A stretch of DNA of 64,000 nucleotides from Candidatus Nitrososphaera evergladensis SR1 (GCF_000730285.1 NZ_CP007174.1:1240001-1304000); one strand, 5' to 3'; positions 34,091-42,582 are shown, counted from the first letter of the stretch. Notes: generated by a model not told the origin, from the sequence alone. Made by a program: numbers and translations.

Positions 34091-34576
34091 GTGGCATCCT
34101 TGAAATCAATGCGCCTCAACCGTAGTGTGATACAGTGGTCCGTCATACTGTACATCGCGCTTGTAATCCCTGTCAGCCTGTTGCACGAGACAGGACATGC
34201 CCTTGTGTGCTCTGCAAGCGGCTTTGACTATTCGCTGTGGATAGACGGCACGGGCGGCCACATGGTCTGTGCCCACACGCCAAGTAATTCAGTTGCGTAC
34301 GGCGCTATGGGCGGGCTGTTTGGATTGATGGGAAGCGCCGCAATAATCGGGTTCTGGGCTGCTGCAAAAAGGCATCCTGCAGTGCTAGTCGTCGGCCTTG
34401 CCTATGCCGTTGATCAGGCAGCCAAGCTGATCCTCGAAGGATTCTTTACGCCGCTCTACGCGTCCGGCGCAACCGACCTCTTTCTGACTGCCCTGCAACT
34501 TGTATCGTGGATAGGCTTGACTATTTACTTTGCAAGGACTCCAAAAATCCAAGCAGTGACAAGCCGTACAAAGTAA
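34091..34576 (+). CDS. Membrane HExxH metallopeptidase-like protein (M50-like)
   Basis: A 161-residue membrane protein with a zinc-metallopeptidase motif HETGH (H32, E33, H36) in the first hydrophobic segment, LVIPVSLLHETGHALVCSASG, as in site-2-protease/M50 enzymes. Three further hydrophobic stretches follow (GGLFGLMGSAAIIGFWAAA, AVLVVGLAYAVDQAAKLILE, ATDLFLTALQLVSWIGLTIYF). The second M50 motif (LDG) is not evident; an Asp is present in VDQAA. It could be a minimal intramembrane protease. GTG start. Confidence 0.6.
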   Translation: MASLKSMRLNRSVIQWSVILYIALVIPVSLLHETGHALVCSASGFDYSLWIDGTGGHMVCAHTPSNSVAYGAMGGLFGLMGSAAIIGFWAAAKRHPAVLVVGLAYAVDQAAKLILEGFFTPLYASGATDLFLTALQLVSWIGLTIYFARTPKIQAVTSRTK

Positions 34577-34662
34577 AACAGCGTGCGAGCCGTCTCACGA
34601 CGTCATGATGTATACACACCTAAGTAGTAGCGATGCATGATGATAACATGATATCAAACTAG

Positions 34663-35427
34663 ATGGCAGAAAACGCGCTGCTTCAATCTCTGCTGTGGGG
34701 ATTTGTTTCCAGCCTCTCTTTGCTGCTTGGGGCGGTGACCGGACTTACTTTCCGTCTTCCAAGAAAGGTCATTGCAAGCATAATGGCGTTTGGAAGCGGC
34801 GTCTTGGTAGTCGCATTGACGTTCTCGCTCTTGGGCGAGGCTTTCCGGTCTTCTCAGGACATCCTGCCTTTGATGGCAGGGTTTGTGGCGGGGGGGTTTG
34901 CGTATAATTTTGCCAATCTTCTTCTTGGCAAGGTCACCGGGGTTCCGCGCAGGAGGCGCCCAGACGGAGAAAAGAAGAGCACGGACGCTGCTGCGCCTCC
35001 CGGACTTGCGCTTCTGGTGGGCTCTGTCATGGACAACATACCGGAAAACATTGCCCTTGGGATCTCTATCGTGGCGGCCGGGACAGCGAACCCCGTCCTT
35101 GCCGTCGCCATCTTTCTTTCCAACTATCCAGAGGCCCTTTCATCTGTGGAGGGGATGAAATCAGACGGAATGAGCAAGAAATTCATACTTGTCAGCTGGT
35201 CAGTCGTGGTGGCGGTTGGGACGGTAGCCTCTGCAATAGGCTTTGCCCTGCTTGCCGGCTCAAACCCTGCAGTCATCTCTTTTTTCCTTTCCTTTGCATC
35301 CGGCGCAATACTTGTCATGCTTATCGAGTCCATGATACCTGAAGCATTCAGAGAAGGGGGAAGCCAGATCGGGCTGGCGACACTTGCAGGATTTGCCCTT
35401 GCGTTTGTCGTCCACCATTTTCTCTGA
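34663..35427 (+). CDS. ZIP-family metal transporter
   Basis: A 254-residue membrane protein with about eight predicted helices and the ZIP hallmarks. Helix 4 carries VGSVMDNIPENIALGIS (metal-binding N/P/E pattern) and helix 5 SNYPEALSSVEGM. A charged loop lies between helices 3 and 4 (RRRRPDGEKKS). ZIP proteins move zinc, iron or other divalent ions into the cytosol. The second metal-site motif is intact. Monocistronic. Confidence 0.85.
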   Translation: MAENALLQSLLWGFVSSLSLLLGAVTGLTFRLPRKVIASIMAFGSGVLVVALTFSLLGEAFRSSQDILPLMAGFVAGGFAYNFANLLLGKVTGVPRRRRPDGEKKSTDAAAPPGLALLVGSVMDNIPENIALGISIVAAGTANPVLAVAIFLSNYPEALSSVEGMKSDGMSKKFILVSWSVVVAVGTVASAIGFALLAGSNPAVISFFLSFASGAILVMLIESMIPEAFREGGSQIGLATLAGFALAFVVHHFL

Positions 35428-35460
35428 TGACTGTGGTGAAAAACATCAAGATCTCTTGTT

Positions 35461-36678
35461 CTAAGGGATTCTGGCTTTGCAGAATTCCTTTAGCGCGTCA
35501 TCCTGCGTCTGTTGTATCACGTTTTTCAGGTTCACGGTTTCTGAATAAAACGGGGGCAGGTTGCGCAGCATGTCTGCCAGCTCAGAGGCGTCCTGCCTTG
35601 GGAGAACGTATTCCAGCTGGCCCCTGCTTTCCTTTGGGAGCTTGCCCTCAAAAAACGAGCCCAGAGATCCGACCTCCATCATGCCTGTTGGATCTCTTGC
35701 TGGGCCAAAGAAGATTGCTACCTTGCAATATTTTGGATGGGCCAGGTATCGCTTGCCGTTTTTTCCAGCGTCATTTACTAGCGAATGATACTTGCGCATT
35801 ATGTCAAGCAAGGGTGTCTGCTCTACAGGGTTTGCGCCTCCTGCCAGCAGGATGTTCCCAAAAGGGTCGATGATGCAGGCGGAATTGAACAATCCCGTGT
35901 ATCTGTGGGATTCTCTTGCCTTGTCCACCAGGACATGCCCAAGCGCAGTGCATGACGCGCCCCGATCCAAAGTGTGCTTCTCAGAGAATGCGTCGGGGTT
36001 GTACCGCTTGATTGTTTTCACAACACGCGACAAAGGCTTGCTCTTGGCAAGCGATCTGGGGTTTTCAAGGCTATCTGGCGAAAAAATCCAGTCTTTGTTT
36101 ATGCTTTTTCTGATCTTGTCCAGGCTGGACCTGAAAGCCTTGGTGGAGCGCTTTTCAAACAGCGGGTCGATCTCGATTCCGGAAAAGATGGAACCTTGCG
36201 ATCCTGCAAATGCCCTCTTGTTACCTCGCAGGCCAAATGCGGAGAATCTTGCCGCCTTTTCTTGCCGCAGTTCTGCCGGCAGCGTGGTCAAGTCGTTCTG
36301 GCCCCAGCAGCTGACGCCACATTCAGAGTCGTCAGAGATCCGGATGACGTTCAGACCAGACCTCAGGATTGCTCCTGTGCACATTATGCACGGGTCAAGG
36401 GAGCATATTATGGTCATGTCTGCAGCCAAAGGCAACGATGATTTGGAAAGGTAATACCAGTCCACAAGCTGTTTTTCAACATGCGCAGTAGGGTCGACCA
36501 CTGTGTCTCGCACTATTACCCTGTTTGGCACCTTTTTCAGCACTTTTCCGGTGCTGTTTTCAATCAAGAGGCCGCCTACTCCAAACGTGCCCCTTGCAGC
36601 TGCTTTTTCAGCCTCCTCTGTCGCTATCCCAGCGCACTTTTCAGCAAGCAGGCTAACGCCGCTATCGTTACGGTTCAT
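35461..36678 (-). CDS. Zinc-dependent cytidine/tRNA-adenosine deaminase-like protein
   Basis: A 405-residue protein. The N-terminal deaminase domain has the zinc ligands H66 in TAHVEKQ and C97/C100 in LDPCIMCTGAIL, with E68 as proton shuttle. The first Ala of the common HAE motif is Val (HVE). The C-terminal half (about 200-405) has a second deaminase-like fold core (CTALGHVLVDKARES, NSACIIDPFGNILLAGGANPVEQTPLLD) without the zinc ligands. This recalls two-domain eukaryotic editing deaminases, with one active and one degenerate domain. Substrate unknown. Confidence 0.72.
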   Translation of the reverse strand: MNRNDSGVSLLAEKCAGIATEEAEKAAARGTFGVGGLLIENSTGKVLKKVPNRVIVRDTVVDPTAHVEKQLVDWYYLSKSSLPLAADMTIICSLDPCIMCTGAILRSGLNVIRISDDSECGVSCWGQNDLTTLPAELRQEKAARFSAFGLRGNKRAFAGSQGSIFSGIEIDPLFEKRSTKAFRSSLDKIRKSINKDWIFSPDSLENPRSLAKSKPLSRVVKTIKRYNPDAFSEKHTLDRGASCTALGHVLVDKARESHRYTGLFNSACIIDPFGNILLAGGANPVEQTPLLDIMRKYHSLVNDAGKNGKRYLAHPKYCKVAIFFGPARDPTGMMEVGSLGSFFEGKLPKESRGQLEYVLPRQDASELADMLRNLPPFYSETVNLKNVIQQTQDDALKEFCKARIP

Positions 36679-36898
36679 TTCCTATTGTGCGATGTATAGC
36701 TTGCGTGGAAGCTAAAAAACCCTGTATGTAGGTTGACGTTTGGCTCCGAGTGCAAAACACATCATCTTGTTTTCAGGTCCGTCTAGACTCTTCATCGCCG
36801 CACATGCTATAGTGCAATGATGCAGTACTTGATGCTTGCGTTCCTGCGACAACAGCAGCAGGCTAACTTAAATAACATAAGAACGCGCGTAATCTCTA
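36679..36898. other. Intergenic region
   Basis: 220 nt. The right end has the TATA-like TTAAATAAC at about 36869-36877 for the small zinc protein. No other gene is seen. Confidence 0.4.
36865..36878 (+). promoter_or_regulatory. TATA-like promoter of the 39-aa zinc protein
   Basis: AACTTAAATAAC is centred about 27 nt before the GTG start, the spacing seen for leaderless genes here. Confidence 0.5.
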
Positions 36899-37018
36899 GT
36901 GAGAAAATTTAACAAGACAACCAGTGGCAAGTGCGAATGCATCTGCCACAGCAGGCCAAATACCGACTATTGTGGGTATTGCTCGCCTGCGCACAGGCGT
37001 ACCACGTACGCAAAGTAA
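36899..37018 (+). CDS. Small Cys-rich zinc-binding protein (39 aa)
   Basis: A GTG-initiated 39-residue frame with KCECICHSRPNTDYCGYCSP, ending HRRTTYAK. It has six Cys (CxCxC and CxxC) plus His residues, a plausible zinc knuckle. It is basic overall. Its TATA box supports expression. No family recognised. It belongs to a set of tiny Cys-rich proteins in this window (also 41322, 55243 and 57380). Confidence 0.55.
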   Translation: MRKFNKTTSGKCECICHSRPNTDYCGYCSPAHRRTTYAK

Positions 37019-37129
37019 ATCAGGCTCCGTGCAATCCCTCCTGGCACGCCCTCATTTCTTTTCTTGTCTAGTATATCGAGTTTGAAAGCATATATCAAGA
37101 CGTCCTTTCCAGTATAATGTTATACACAC

Positions 37130-37684
37130 ATGTCTGCAAGCAACAACAACAGCAAGAAAAAGACAAAGTTCAGCATTCTGGCAATAGCCATCGTAGCGGC
37201 AGTCGCAATTGCAATTGCCCTTCAGGCGGGTTATGCTTCTGCGCAGCAGCAAGGCAGCAATAGCACCATCGTGCGAGTCCAGAAAACCGTCATGTCCGCC
37301 CCTGCGCCAGTCACCGCTCAAGGGCACCCGACCCACCAGGTCGTCTTTGCCCTCCCGCTAAGAGACGACGGCAGGATCTGGTCCGGCACGGTCACTTTCA
37401 CTGCAAGCAAGCCAATAGAGATAGAGGTGATGCACAGGTACAACCCTGCCGTGGCGCCCACCGCCGAGTACGGCCAGCCGCCGGTCGCCGTCATCAACGG
37501 CACCACGATAACCTACTCGCACATGACAGGAATCGTCGACACGCCAATCCTTTCAGGAGACTCGCCAATCTCGTCAGGCACCTTTGACTTTACGGGGAGC
37601 GCCCTTGTCTTCCACAAGAGAAGCGGCGAGCCCTTTACCGTGACCTACACGATTGACGCGGTTGCAAAAACCCTGACGCAATGA
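37130..37684 (+). CDS. Secreted hypothetical protein
   Basis: A 184-residue exported protein. A Lys-rich N-terminus and hydrophobic segment at about 15-38 end at ASAQQQ, a typical cleavage site. The body is beta-rich (VVFALPLRDDGRIWSGTVTFTASKPIEIEVMHRY, TFDFTGSALVFHK). One conserved-looking stretch, GTTITYSHMTGIVDTPILSGDSPISSG, suggests a sandwich fold. N-glycosylation sequons (NST, NGT) are present. Function unknown. Confidence 0.65.
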   Translation: MSASNNNSKKKTKFSILAIAIVAAVAIAIALQAGYASAQQQGSNSTIVRVQKTVMSAPAPVTAQGHPTHQVVFALPLRDDGRIWSGTVTFTASKPIEIEVMHRYNPAVAPTAEYGQPPVAVINGTTITYSHMTGIVDTPILSGDSPISSGTFDFTGSALVFHKRSGEPFTVTYTIDAVAKTLTQ

Positions 37685-37725
37685 GATGCGAGAGCCGGCC
37701 ACGCGCCTAACCTCCTTACTCTTTT

Positions 37726-38712
37726 TTATGGTCTTCTTTTCGCAATCACGATGGCAAGCGCCGCGCCGGCTGCCGCTGCAATTGCGATTGCATAGTACGT
37801 CTGCATCCTCAGGTCCTGCACCGGCTTTATGACCGAGTCGTAAGGCTGGATTGAAAACACTGCCCAGGTAGCGCCCGGCACCCTGACAGGATGATACGCG
37901 ACAAGCATCTCCTTGCCTCCTATTGACTCGACTGCCACGCCTGATTCGCCGGAGATGGCCTTTTTGTATACGTCCATTTCTGCAAGAGGCTTGCTGGCCT
38001 CTTCAAGCGAGGGTACTATTTTGTTCGAATAGACTACTTCATGACCATGCTGGTCAGCATAGGTAAAACGCCTGCCGTCATCGTTGTCAAACATGTCCTT
38101 TGCAAACTTGTCCAAGTTTTGAAGGTGGACAATTCCTATCCAGACGCCTTTCAGCTCGTCGCCAGAAGTAACCGGAACTGCCACTGCTGACGCGCTTGCG
38201 CCGCTTGACGCAGAAATGTACACTTCGCCAAGGTACGTCGAGCCGCTGTTCACTGCGCCCTTGAAGTAGTCGCGGAATGCAAAGTTGGTGCTTGTCAGGT
38301 TCATCTGCCTATAGTACGGCTCTTCCATGTACATCTCGCCGTTTGGAAGTATGAACGCTATGGCCTCGATGTCTTGGCTCTTTGACAAGACCGACTGTGC
38401 TACCTGCCTCTTTTCTGCATCGACGTTCTGCGGCACTCCGTGGAGCTCTTTGGTCATCTGCGCAACATACGGCGCGCCAGCTGTCACCTGCGGCAGGCTG
38501 CCTGTTGCTTCCATGAGGGACGCTATGGTGGAAAGCTTGCCCTCAGTGGCAATGGCCAGCGCGCGAACGTCGCTTGCTTCTTTTTTTCTTATCTCTTGCT
38601 CAAGCGCGTTGATGCTGGCCGTGCCAACAGCTGCAAGTATTATGATGGCTAGTGCGACCGCAACAGAATATGCTGCAAGATTTCTGGCCTTGCCTGACAA
38701 CAATAACGTCAT
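37726..38712 (-). CDS. Membrane Cache-domain protein without output domain
   Basis: A 328-residue protein. TM1 is at about 12-36. An extracytoplasmic Cache domain at about 40-300 has FAFRDYFKGAVNSGSTYLGEVYIS and the downstream VWIGIVHLQNLDKF and VAYHPV. TM2 is at about 304-322 with a short cytosolic end (AKRRP). Cache domains bind small ligands, usually for kinases or chemoreceptors; this one has no kinase, HAMP or signalling helix, so it cannot signal alone. It is divergent from a second Cache protein. Confidence 0.8.
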   Translation of the reverse strand: MTLLLSGKARNLAAYSVAVALAIIILAAVGTASINALEQEIRKKEASDVRALAIATEGKLSTIASLMEATGSLPQVTAGAPYVAQMTKELHGVPQNVDAEKRQVAQSVLSKSQDIEAIAFILPNGEMYMEEPYYRQMNLTSTNFAFRDYFKGAVNSGSTYLGEVYISASSGASASAVAVPVTSGDELKGVWIGIVHLQNLDKFAKDMFDNDDGRRFTYADQHGHEVVYSNKIVPSLEEASKPLAEMDVYKKAISGESGVAVESIGGKEMLVAYHPVRVPGATWAVFSIQPYDSVIKPVQDLRMQTYYAIAIAAAAGAALAIVIAKRRP

Positions 38713-38898
38713 CTTGTACCATCCTGCTACGTGCAGGATATAATCTTTTTATAGAATTTTCCTCGGATGCCGGCACACGATATTTTTTTGGATGTGTGTA
38801 AAATTTGCCAATGCGCAGCTTAAGCCGCTCGATTTGATGCAGGTGCAAGTGGGAGAAAAAAATAGAACAATGTTCGTACAGTTATTATATTCAAGCGG

Positions 38899-39804
38899 GT
38901 GTCCTTGCTGATAGGGTATAGCTTGCAGAGAATAGTGGTAATAGCTGCAGCAGTTATTGTTGCGGCAGCCATCGTGGCTGCGGCAGGCATTATCGTTGCA
39001 TACCCGCTTCAGGCGGCAAACCCTAAACCCGTGGACCGCTCGCCAGACCTGCGTCTCCTTGCCTCCAACCTTGAAGAAAGGATCGCAGGCTATGTCAAAG
39101 TGATGGAATTGACAGGAATGATGCCTGAAGTGAGAAGCACCGATTCGCTCTCGCTTGTAAGTACCGCCCAGATGGGCATCCCTCAGGACGCGGACGTGGC
39201 CAAGAGACAAGTCGCAAAGAACATCATTGCCACGTACGGCGACGACAACGTTGCAAGCATCTTTTTCCTCACGCCGGAGGGAAACATCTACATCGGCGAG
39301 CCCTTTGAGCAGCAAAAGCAGCTGCCGAGACTGAACTATTCTGATCGGGACTGGTACCAGGGGGTTTCTTCCACCAAAGAAGCATACGTCAGCTCTGTCT
39401 TCATGTCCGCAGCCATACACGAGCCTGCAGTCGCAGTGGCCGTGCCAGTCTACGGGCAGACGGCAGCAGGCGCAGAAGAAAAGGACAACAATATTATCGG
39501 CTACTGGGTGGCAATCATCAACCTTGACGGGATTGAAAAGGGCTTGAAGCAGCTTGAAGGTAGCTCGCGGATAATATTCGTGGATCACAACGGGACTGAA
39601 ATTGCCGACTCGGCAAGGGACCCTTCAGCTGCAAGGACCGACCTGAGAAGCTTTTCAAACCTTGAAAGCGTCAAGGCCGCGCTTGCGGGCAAGAGTGGTT
39701 CCATCGTAGAGGTCATTGACGGCAAGAGCATGAGGGTAAGCTATGCTCCTGTAAAGGCACAACCACACACGTGGGCGGTAGTGTCGATGCAGCCAGAAGG
39801 CTGA
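38899..39804 (+). CDS. Membrane-anchored Cache-domain protein (second of a divergent pair)
   Basis: A 301-residue protein. TM1 is at about 10-34 and is very Ala/Val-rich. A Cache domain at about 45-295 has LNYSDRDWYQGVSSTKEAYVSSVF and SYAPVKAQPHTWAVVSMQPEG at the very end. It has no second TM or output domain. GTG start. It aligns with the neighbour at 37726 (both have VAKRQVA-type and DRDWY/FRDYF motifs). Possibly an extracellular ligand trap or a subunit of a larger receptor. Confidence 0.75.
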   Translation: MSLLIGYSLQRIVVIAAAVIVAAAIVAAAGIIVAYPLQAANPKPVDRSPDLRLLASNLEERIAGYVKVMELTGMMPEVRSTDSLSLVSTAQMGIPQDADVAKRQVAKNIIATYGDDNVASIFFLTPEGNIYIGEPFEQQKQLPRLNYSDRDWYQGVSSTKEAYVSSVFMSAAIHEPAVAVAVPVYGQTAAGAEEKDNNIIGYWVAIINLDGIEKGLKQLEGSSRIIFVDHNGTEIADSARDPSAARTDLRSFSNLESVKAALAGKSGSIVEVIDGKSMRVSYAPVKAQPHTWAVVSMQPEG

Positions 39805-39848
39805 TGAGAGATTTTATTTGTCTATGCTCTTGCATTATCTGAATATAG

Positions 39849-40712
39849 TTGGACAGCTCTGATAGTTTTGTCGTCAGGCCGATGAAGCGGCAGGAGCTTG
39901 ACCTTGCGCTTGGCTGGGCTGCAAGCGAGGGGTGGAATCCTGGCTTGCATGACGCCTGCGCATTCTATGATTTTGATTCCAAGGGGTACTTCGTCGGGCT
40001 GCTTTCTGGCGTCCCTGTAGGCTGCATCTCTGCCGTGGCCTACGACGACACTTTTGGGTTCCTTGGGCTCTATATCGTCAAACCTAAGCACCGAGGCAGG
40101 GGCTTTGGGATGAAGCTGTGGCGCCATGCTCTGCGGCGCCTTGGGGACCGCAACATCGGCCTTGACGGTGTAGTTGGGCGCCAGCGCGACTATGAACGCG
40201 AAGGCTTTGTGCTTGCGCACAGAAACATCCGCTATGAGTCAGCCGGTACGATAGCAGCACGTACGATGCCGCGCAATGTGGTTGACCTGCGAAAAAAATA
40301 CAGCATAGATGACGTTGCGGAATATGAAAAGAGGCTCTTTCCTGCACAGCGCGCCAGGTTTCTGGACAGGTGGCTGAATCCTCCACAGGGAGCCGCCCTA
40401 GGCTATGTGGATGACAAAAGCGGCAGGCTTGCCGGATACGGCGTCATTCGCAGGTGCGTGCGCGGATATAAAATAGGCCCCTTGTTTGCGGACACGCACG
40501 ACGCAGCAAGGGATCTGCTCATTGGATTGGCGGGACATGCCGCCGGGGAACCTGTATACATCGATGTCCCAGAAGCAAACGGGATGGCCGTTGACTTGGC
40601 AAAAGAGGCAGGGATGAACAAAGTGTTTGAAACTGCGAGGATGTACAACGTTTCCAAGCCCGACCTTGACATTTTGCGAACCTATGGCGTGACCACTCTT
40701 GAGCTGGGCTGA
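39849..40712 (+). CDS. GNAT-family N-acetyltransferase (tandem)
   Basis: A 287-residue protein. The N-terminal GNAT domain (about 6-130) has the acetyl-CoA-binding motif LYIVKPKHRGRGFGMKLWRHA (R/QxxGxG/A). The C-terminal half (about 150-280) resembles a second, degenerate GNAT-like domain (LAGYGVIRRCVRGYKIGPLFADTHDAARDLL). It transfers an acetyl group to an unknown amine. Start is a TTG about 30 nt after an AT-rich TTTTATTTG. The small gene at 40759 follows closely, so a transcript of two genes is possible. Confidence 0.8.
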   Translation: MDSSDSFVVRPMKRQELDLALGWAASEGWNPGLHDACAFYDFDSKGYFVGLLSGVPVGCISAVAYDDTFGFLGLYIVKPKHRGRGFGMKLWRHALRRLGDRNIGLDGVVGRQRDYEREGFVLAHRNIRYESAGTIAARTMPRNVVDLRKKYSIDDVAEYEKRLFPAQRARFLDRWLNPPQGAALGYVDDKSGRLAGYGVIRRCVRGYKIGPLFADTHDAARDLLIGLAGHAAGEPVYIDVPEANGMAVDLAKEAGMNKVFETARMYNVSKPDLDILRTYGVTTLELG

Positions 40713-40758
40713 TACTGTGAAAAAAATTTGCTTAAATGAGGGGTGGTTGATGGAGCAT

Positions 40759-41214
40759 ATGCGCACATATATGCAGCAGACTGGAAACGCAGCTGGCGAT
40801 GTCGAATACTGCAGCTGGCAAGAGATTCAGGAGCTGACGCGCAAAATTGCCACATCCTTGCATGACAAAGCCGCAAAACACGACTGCATACTGGCAATAG
40901 CAAACGGCGGGATAATTCCTGCCAAACTCTTGGCGGAGGAGCTTGGCATCGACCAGATAATGTTGATTCCCATCAGGAACAAGCAGATAATTGAAGCAGA
41001 AATGCCGTCCTTGCAAAAGGGGAAAAAGTACCTCGTAGTCGATGACATCTATGACACCGGCGACATTTACCAAAAAGTTGCAAGAGTCATGCAGGGCTTT
41101 GACTGCACGTTTGCATTCTGCATGAGCCGCTATCATCAGGAATTTGGAATTTATGGGAAACTGCTAAACCACAAGCGATGGATAGTTTTTCCATGGGAAA
41201 AAGCACAGGCATAG
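40759..41214 (+). CDS. Phosphoribosyltransferase-family protein
   Basis: About 151 residues from MRTYMQQTGN; an ATG at 40750 is the alternative. It has the PRTase motif YLVVDDIYDTGDIY (PRPP-binding loop with acidic pair) and the upstream IANGGIIPAKLLAEELGI. Enzymes of this type transfer phosphoribose to a base such as hypoxanthine, guanine or xanthine. The flexible hood differs from HGPRTs, so substrate is undetermined. A TATA-like TTGCTTAAATG (about 40729-40739) supports the start at 40759. Confidence 0.78.
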   Translation: MRTYMQQTGNAAGDVEYCSWQEIQELTRKIATSLHDKAAKHDCILAIANGGIIPAKLLAEELGIDQIMLIPIRNKQIIEAEMPSLQKGKKYLVVDDIYDTGDIYQKVARVMQGFDCTFAFCMSRYHQEFGIYGKLLNHKRWIVFPWEKAQA

Positions 41215-41321
41215 CCGGCCGGCCATGTGGTTTTGCTAGATATTATATTTCCCCTGCCTGCAGCTGAAATCCCGTATATACGTATATTCAAAAAGGGGCT
41301 TGTGCTACACGTAGTGTATAG

Positions 41322-41459
41322 ATGGCAAGAAAGACAGTCTATGGCAAGTGCCCCAAGTGCAAGGCCCGGGGCGACCTCGTCGTTATGTCCGGCACGCCAG
41401 GCAAAGAGAAGTTCAAGTGCAACCAGTGCTACCACGTTTTTGGGATGGACGAGCTGTGA
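41322..41459 (+). CDS. Small zinc-ribbon protein (45 aa)
   Basis: A 45-residue ATG-initiated frame with YGKCPKCKARGDLVVMSGTP then GKEKFKCNQCYHVFGMDEL. Two CxxC pairs form a zinc ribbon. Its stop overlaps the GTG of the next gene (41456) by GTGA, so the two are translationally coupled. A TATA-like TATACGTATATTC near 41276-41290 supports it. Confidence 0.65.
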   Translation: MARKTVYGKCPKCKARGDLVVMSGTPGKEKFKCNQCYHVFGMDEL

Positions 41460-41728
41460 TCTATCGGTGTTCTGACGGACACATCAGCTTTGCAAAGGAG
41501 CCTCTTTTGCACTGCGGCATGAAGGGCTGCGAAAATTCAGCTGACGCGGTAAGTACTGTTGATATCGAGTGGTTTTACCGCATAAGCCCGTCTGGCCTTG
41601 CGATAAACGAACAGGACTTGCACATGATTCTAAAAGACAGGAACATGCCGCAGGATGTCAAGGACAGGGTGCGCGAAATTTTTCCTGCAGTACCGGAGAA
41701 AAAGAAACGGTTCTTTGGACTGCGGTAA
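41456..41728 (+). CDS. Hypothetical protein (90 aa), coupled to the zinc ribbon
   Basis: The GTG at 41456 overlaps the stop of the 45-residue gene. The protein begins VIYRCSDGHISFAKEPLLHC then GMKGCENSADAV; the first three Cys and His residues suggest metal binding. The C-terminus is basic (VPEKKKRFFGLR). Longer starts exist upstream but would overlap the zinc ribbon in another frame; the coupled GTG is most likely. No family. Confidence 0.55.
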   Translation: MIYRCSDGHISFAKEPLLHCGMKGCENSADAVSTVDIEWFYRISPSGLAINEQDLHMILKDRNMPQDVKDRVREIFPAVPEKKKRFFGLR

Positions 41729-42119
41729 AAGATTGAAGAATGAGAAGAGGAAGAAGGTAAACGGCGCTTGGCGATCCTGCATCAACGACCTGTTACAGCC
41801 CATGCCGTTAAAGTCGCGGTTTTCACCTTTTGACGCAGTTTTGTTTTTTTCGTGCGTGCGTATGCCGCCAAGCGCCAACCTCAAGTATCGGGTGTCGGCA
41901 CTATCATCCAGCTACATTATGCAGTTCTACTATAAAAAATTACCGTGAACTGTATTTATCTTATGATTTTGGTAATGAATAACATTTTAGATATAGTTTC
42001 TTTGCATTTTATGAATTATGTATATTTTCATGCTCTAGGTTTGGCATCAATCTGCCAATGTCGATGATATGCATGGTAAACGCTGCTAATCGCCTTGCAC
42101 GCATACTAAATATCCTGCA
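41729..42119. other. Intergenic region with long inverted repeat
   Basis: 391 nt without a convincing gene. It holds a perfect 11-bp inverted repeat (41763-41773 and 41866-41876) with a 92-nt interior, and an AT-rich block (41930-42060) with promoter-like sequence. Confidence 0.45.
41763..41876. repeat. Perfect 11-bp inverted repeat around 92 nt
   Basis: GGCGCTTGGCG at 41763-41773 is exactly complementary to CGCCAAGCGCC at 41866-41876. Could be a long-range stem of an RNA or a DNA site. An upstream TAAAAGATTG at 41725-41735 is a possible TATA. Confidence 0.5.
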
Positions 42120-42578
42120 ATGGCAACTAGAACAAAAACATCATCAAAATGTACCAGAACCTTAACAAAGCCCGTAGGGTCACCAGTGCATGTGCAGTAC
42201 GACGAACTGTGCAACCGCATACTGGAGCTTGAAAGCTCTATCCGCTTTGTGGCACTTGCAGATCATCTGGGCCTGCTGATAGCGACTGTGTACCGAAAGG
42301 GCTTGGTTCCTCTTGCGACCAAGGATGAGACCGCCAAGTACGCCGGCCAGCTCGTGCTCCTCACCGGCGCCGTCTCGGGAGGCAAGTTCATGTCCAAGGT
42401 GGGCAAGATGCAGTACGTGGTGGGCAAGTTCGAGAACCTCGTGAGGGCAACCATCCCGATAGTATCAGACGACTATGACAAGTACTACCTGTTAATGTCG
42501 CTTGACGTCGACTCGGACTATGTGCACGTCATCGACAGGGTGCTTGCCTTCTTGCGAGAAAACCACTCGGCGTTCTAG
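42120..42578 (+). CDS. Roadblock/DUF6659-like conserved protein
   Basis: A 152-residue protein with YDELCNRILELESSIRFVALADHLGLLIATVYRKGLVPLATKDE, then VGKFENLVRATIPI and YYLLMSLDVDSDYVHVIDRVLAF. The pattern (sensing-type PAS/roadblock-like alpha-beta fold) matches a thaumarchaeal family of unknown function often present in several copies. Role unknown; no catalytic residues stand out. Confidence 0.65.
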   Translation: MATRTKTSSKCTRTLTKPVGSPVHVQYDELCNRILELESSIRFVALADHLGLLIATVYRKGLVPLATKDETAKYAGQLVLLTGAVSGGKFMSKVGKMQYVVGKFENLVRATIPIVSDDYDKYYLLMSLDVDSDYVHVIDRVLAFLRENHSAF

Positions 42579-42582
42579 CTGG

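Noticed and set aside
38749-39588. 279-codon frame antisense to the Cache gene at 38899
   Set aside because: Cys/His/Arg-rich shadow composition; the plus-strand Cache domain is clearly real.
41630-41884. 84-codon minus-strand frame beginning ALGGIRTHEKN
   Set aside because: Resembles the well-known spurious peptides from structured-RNA regions; overlaps the inverted repeat. I could not fold a tRNA here.
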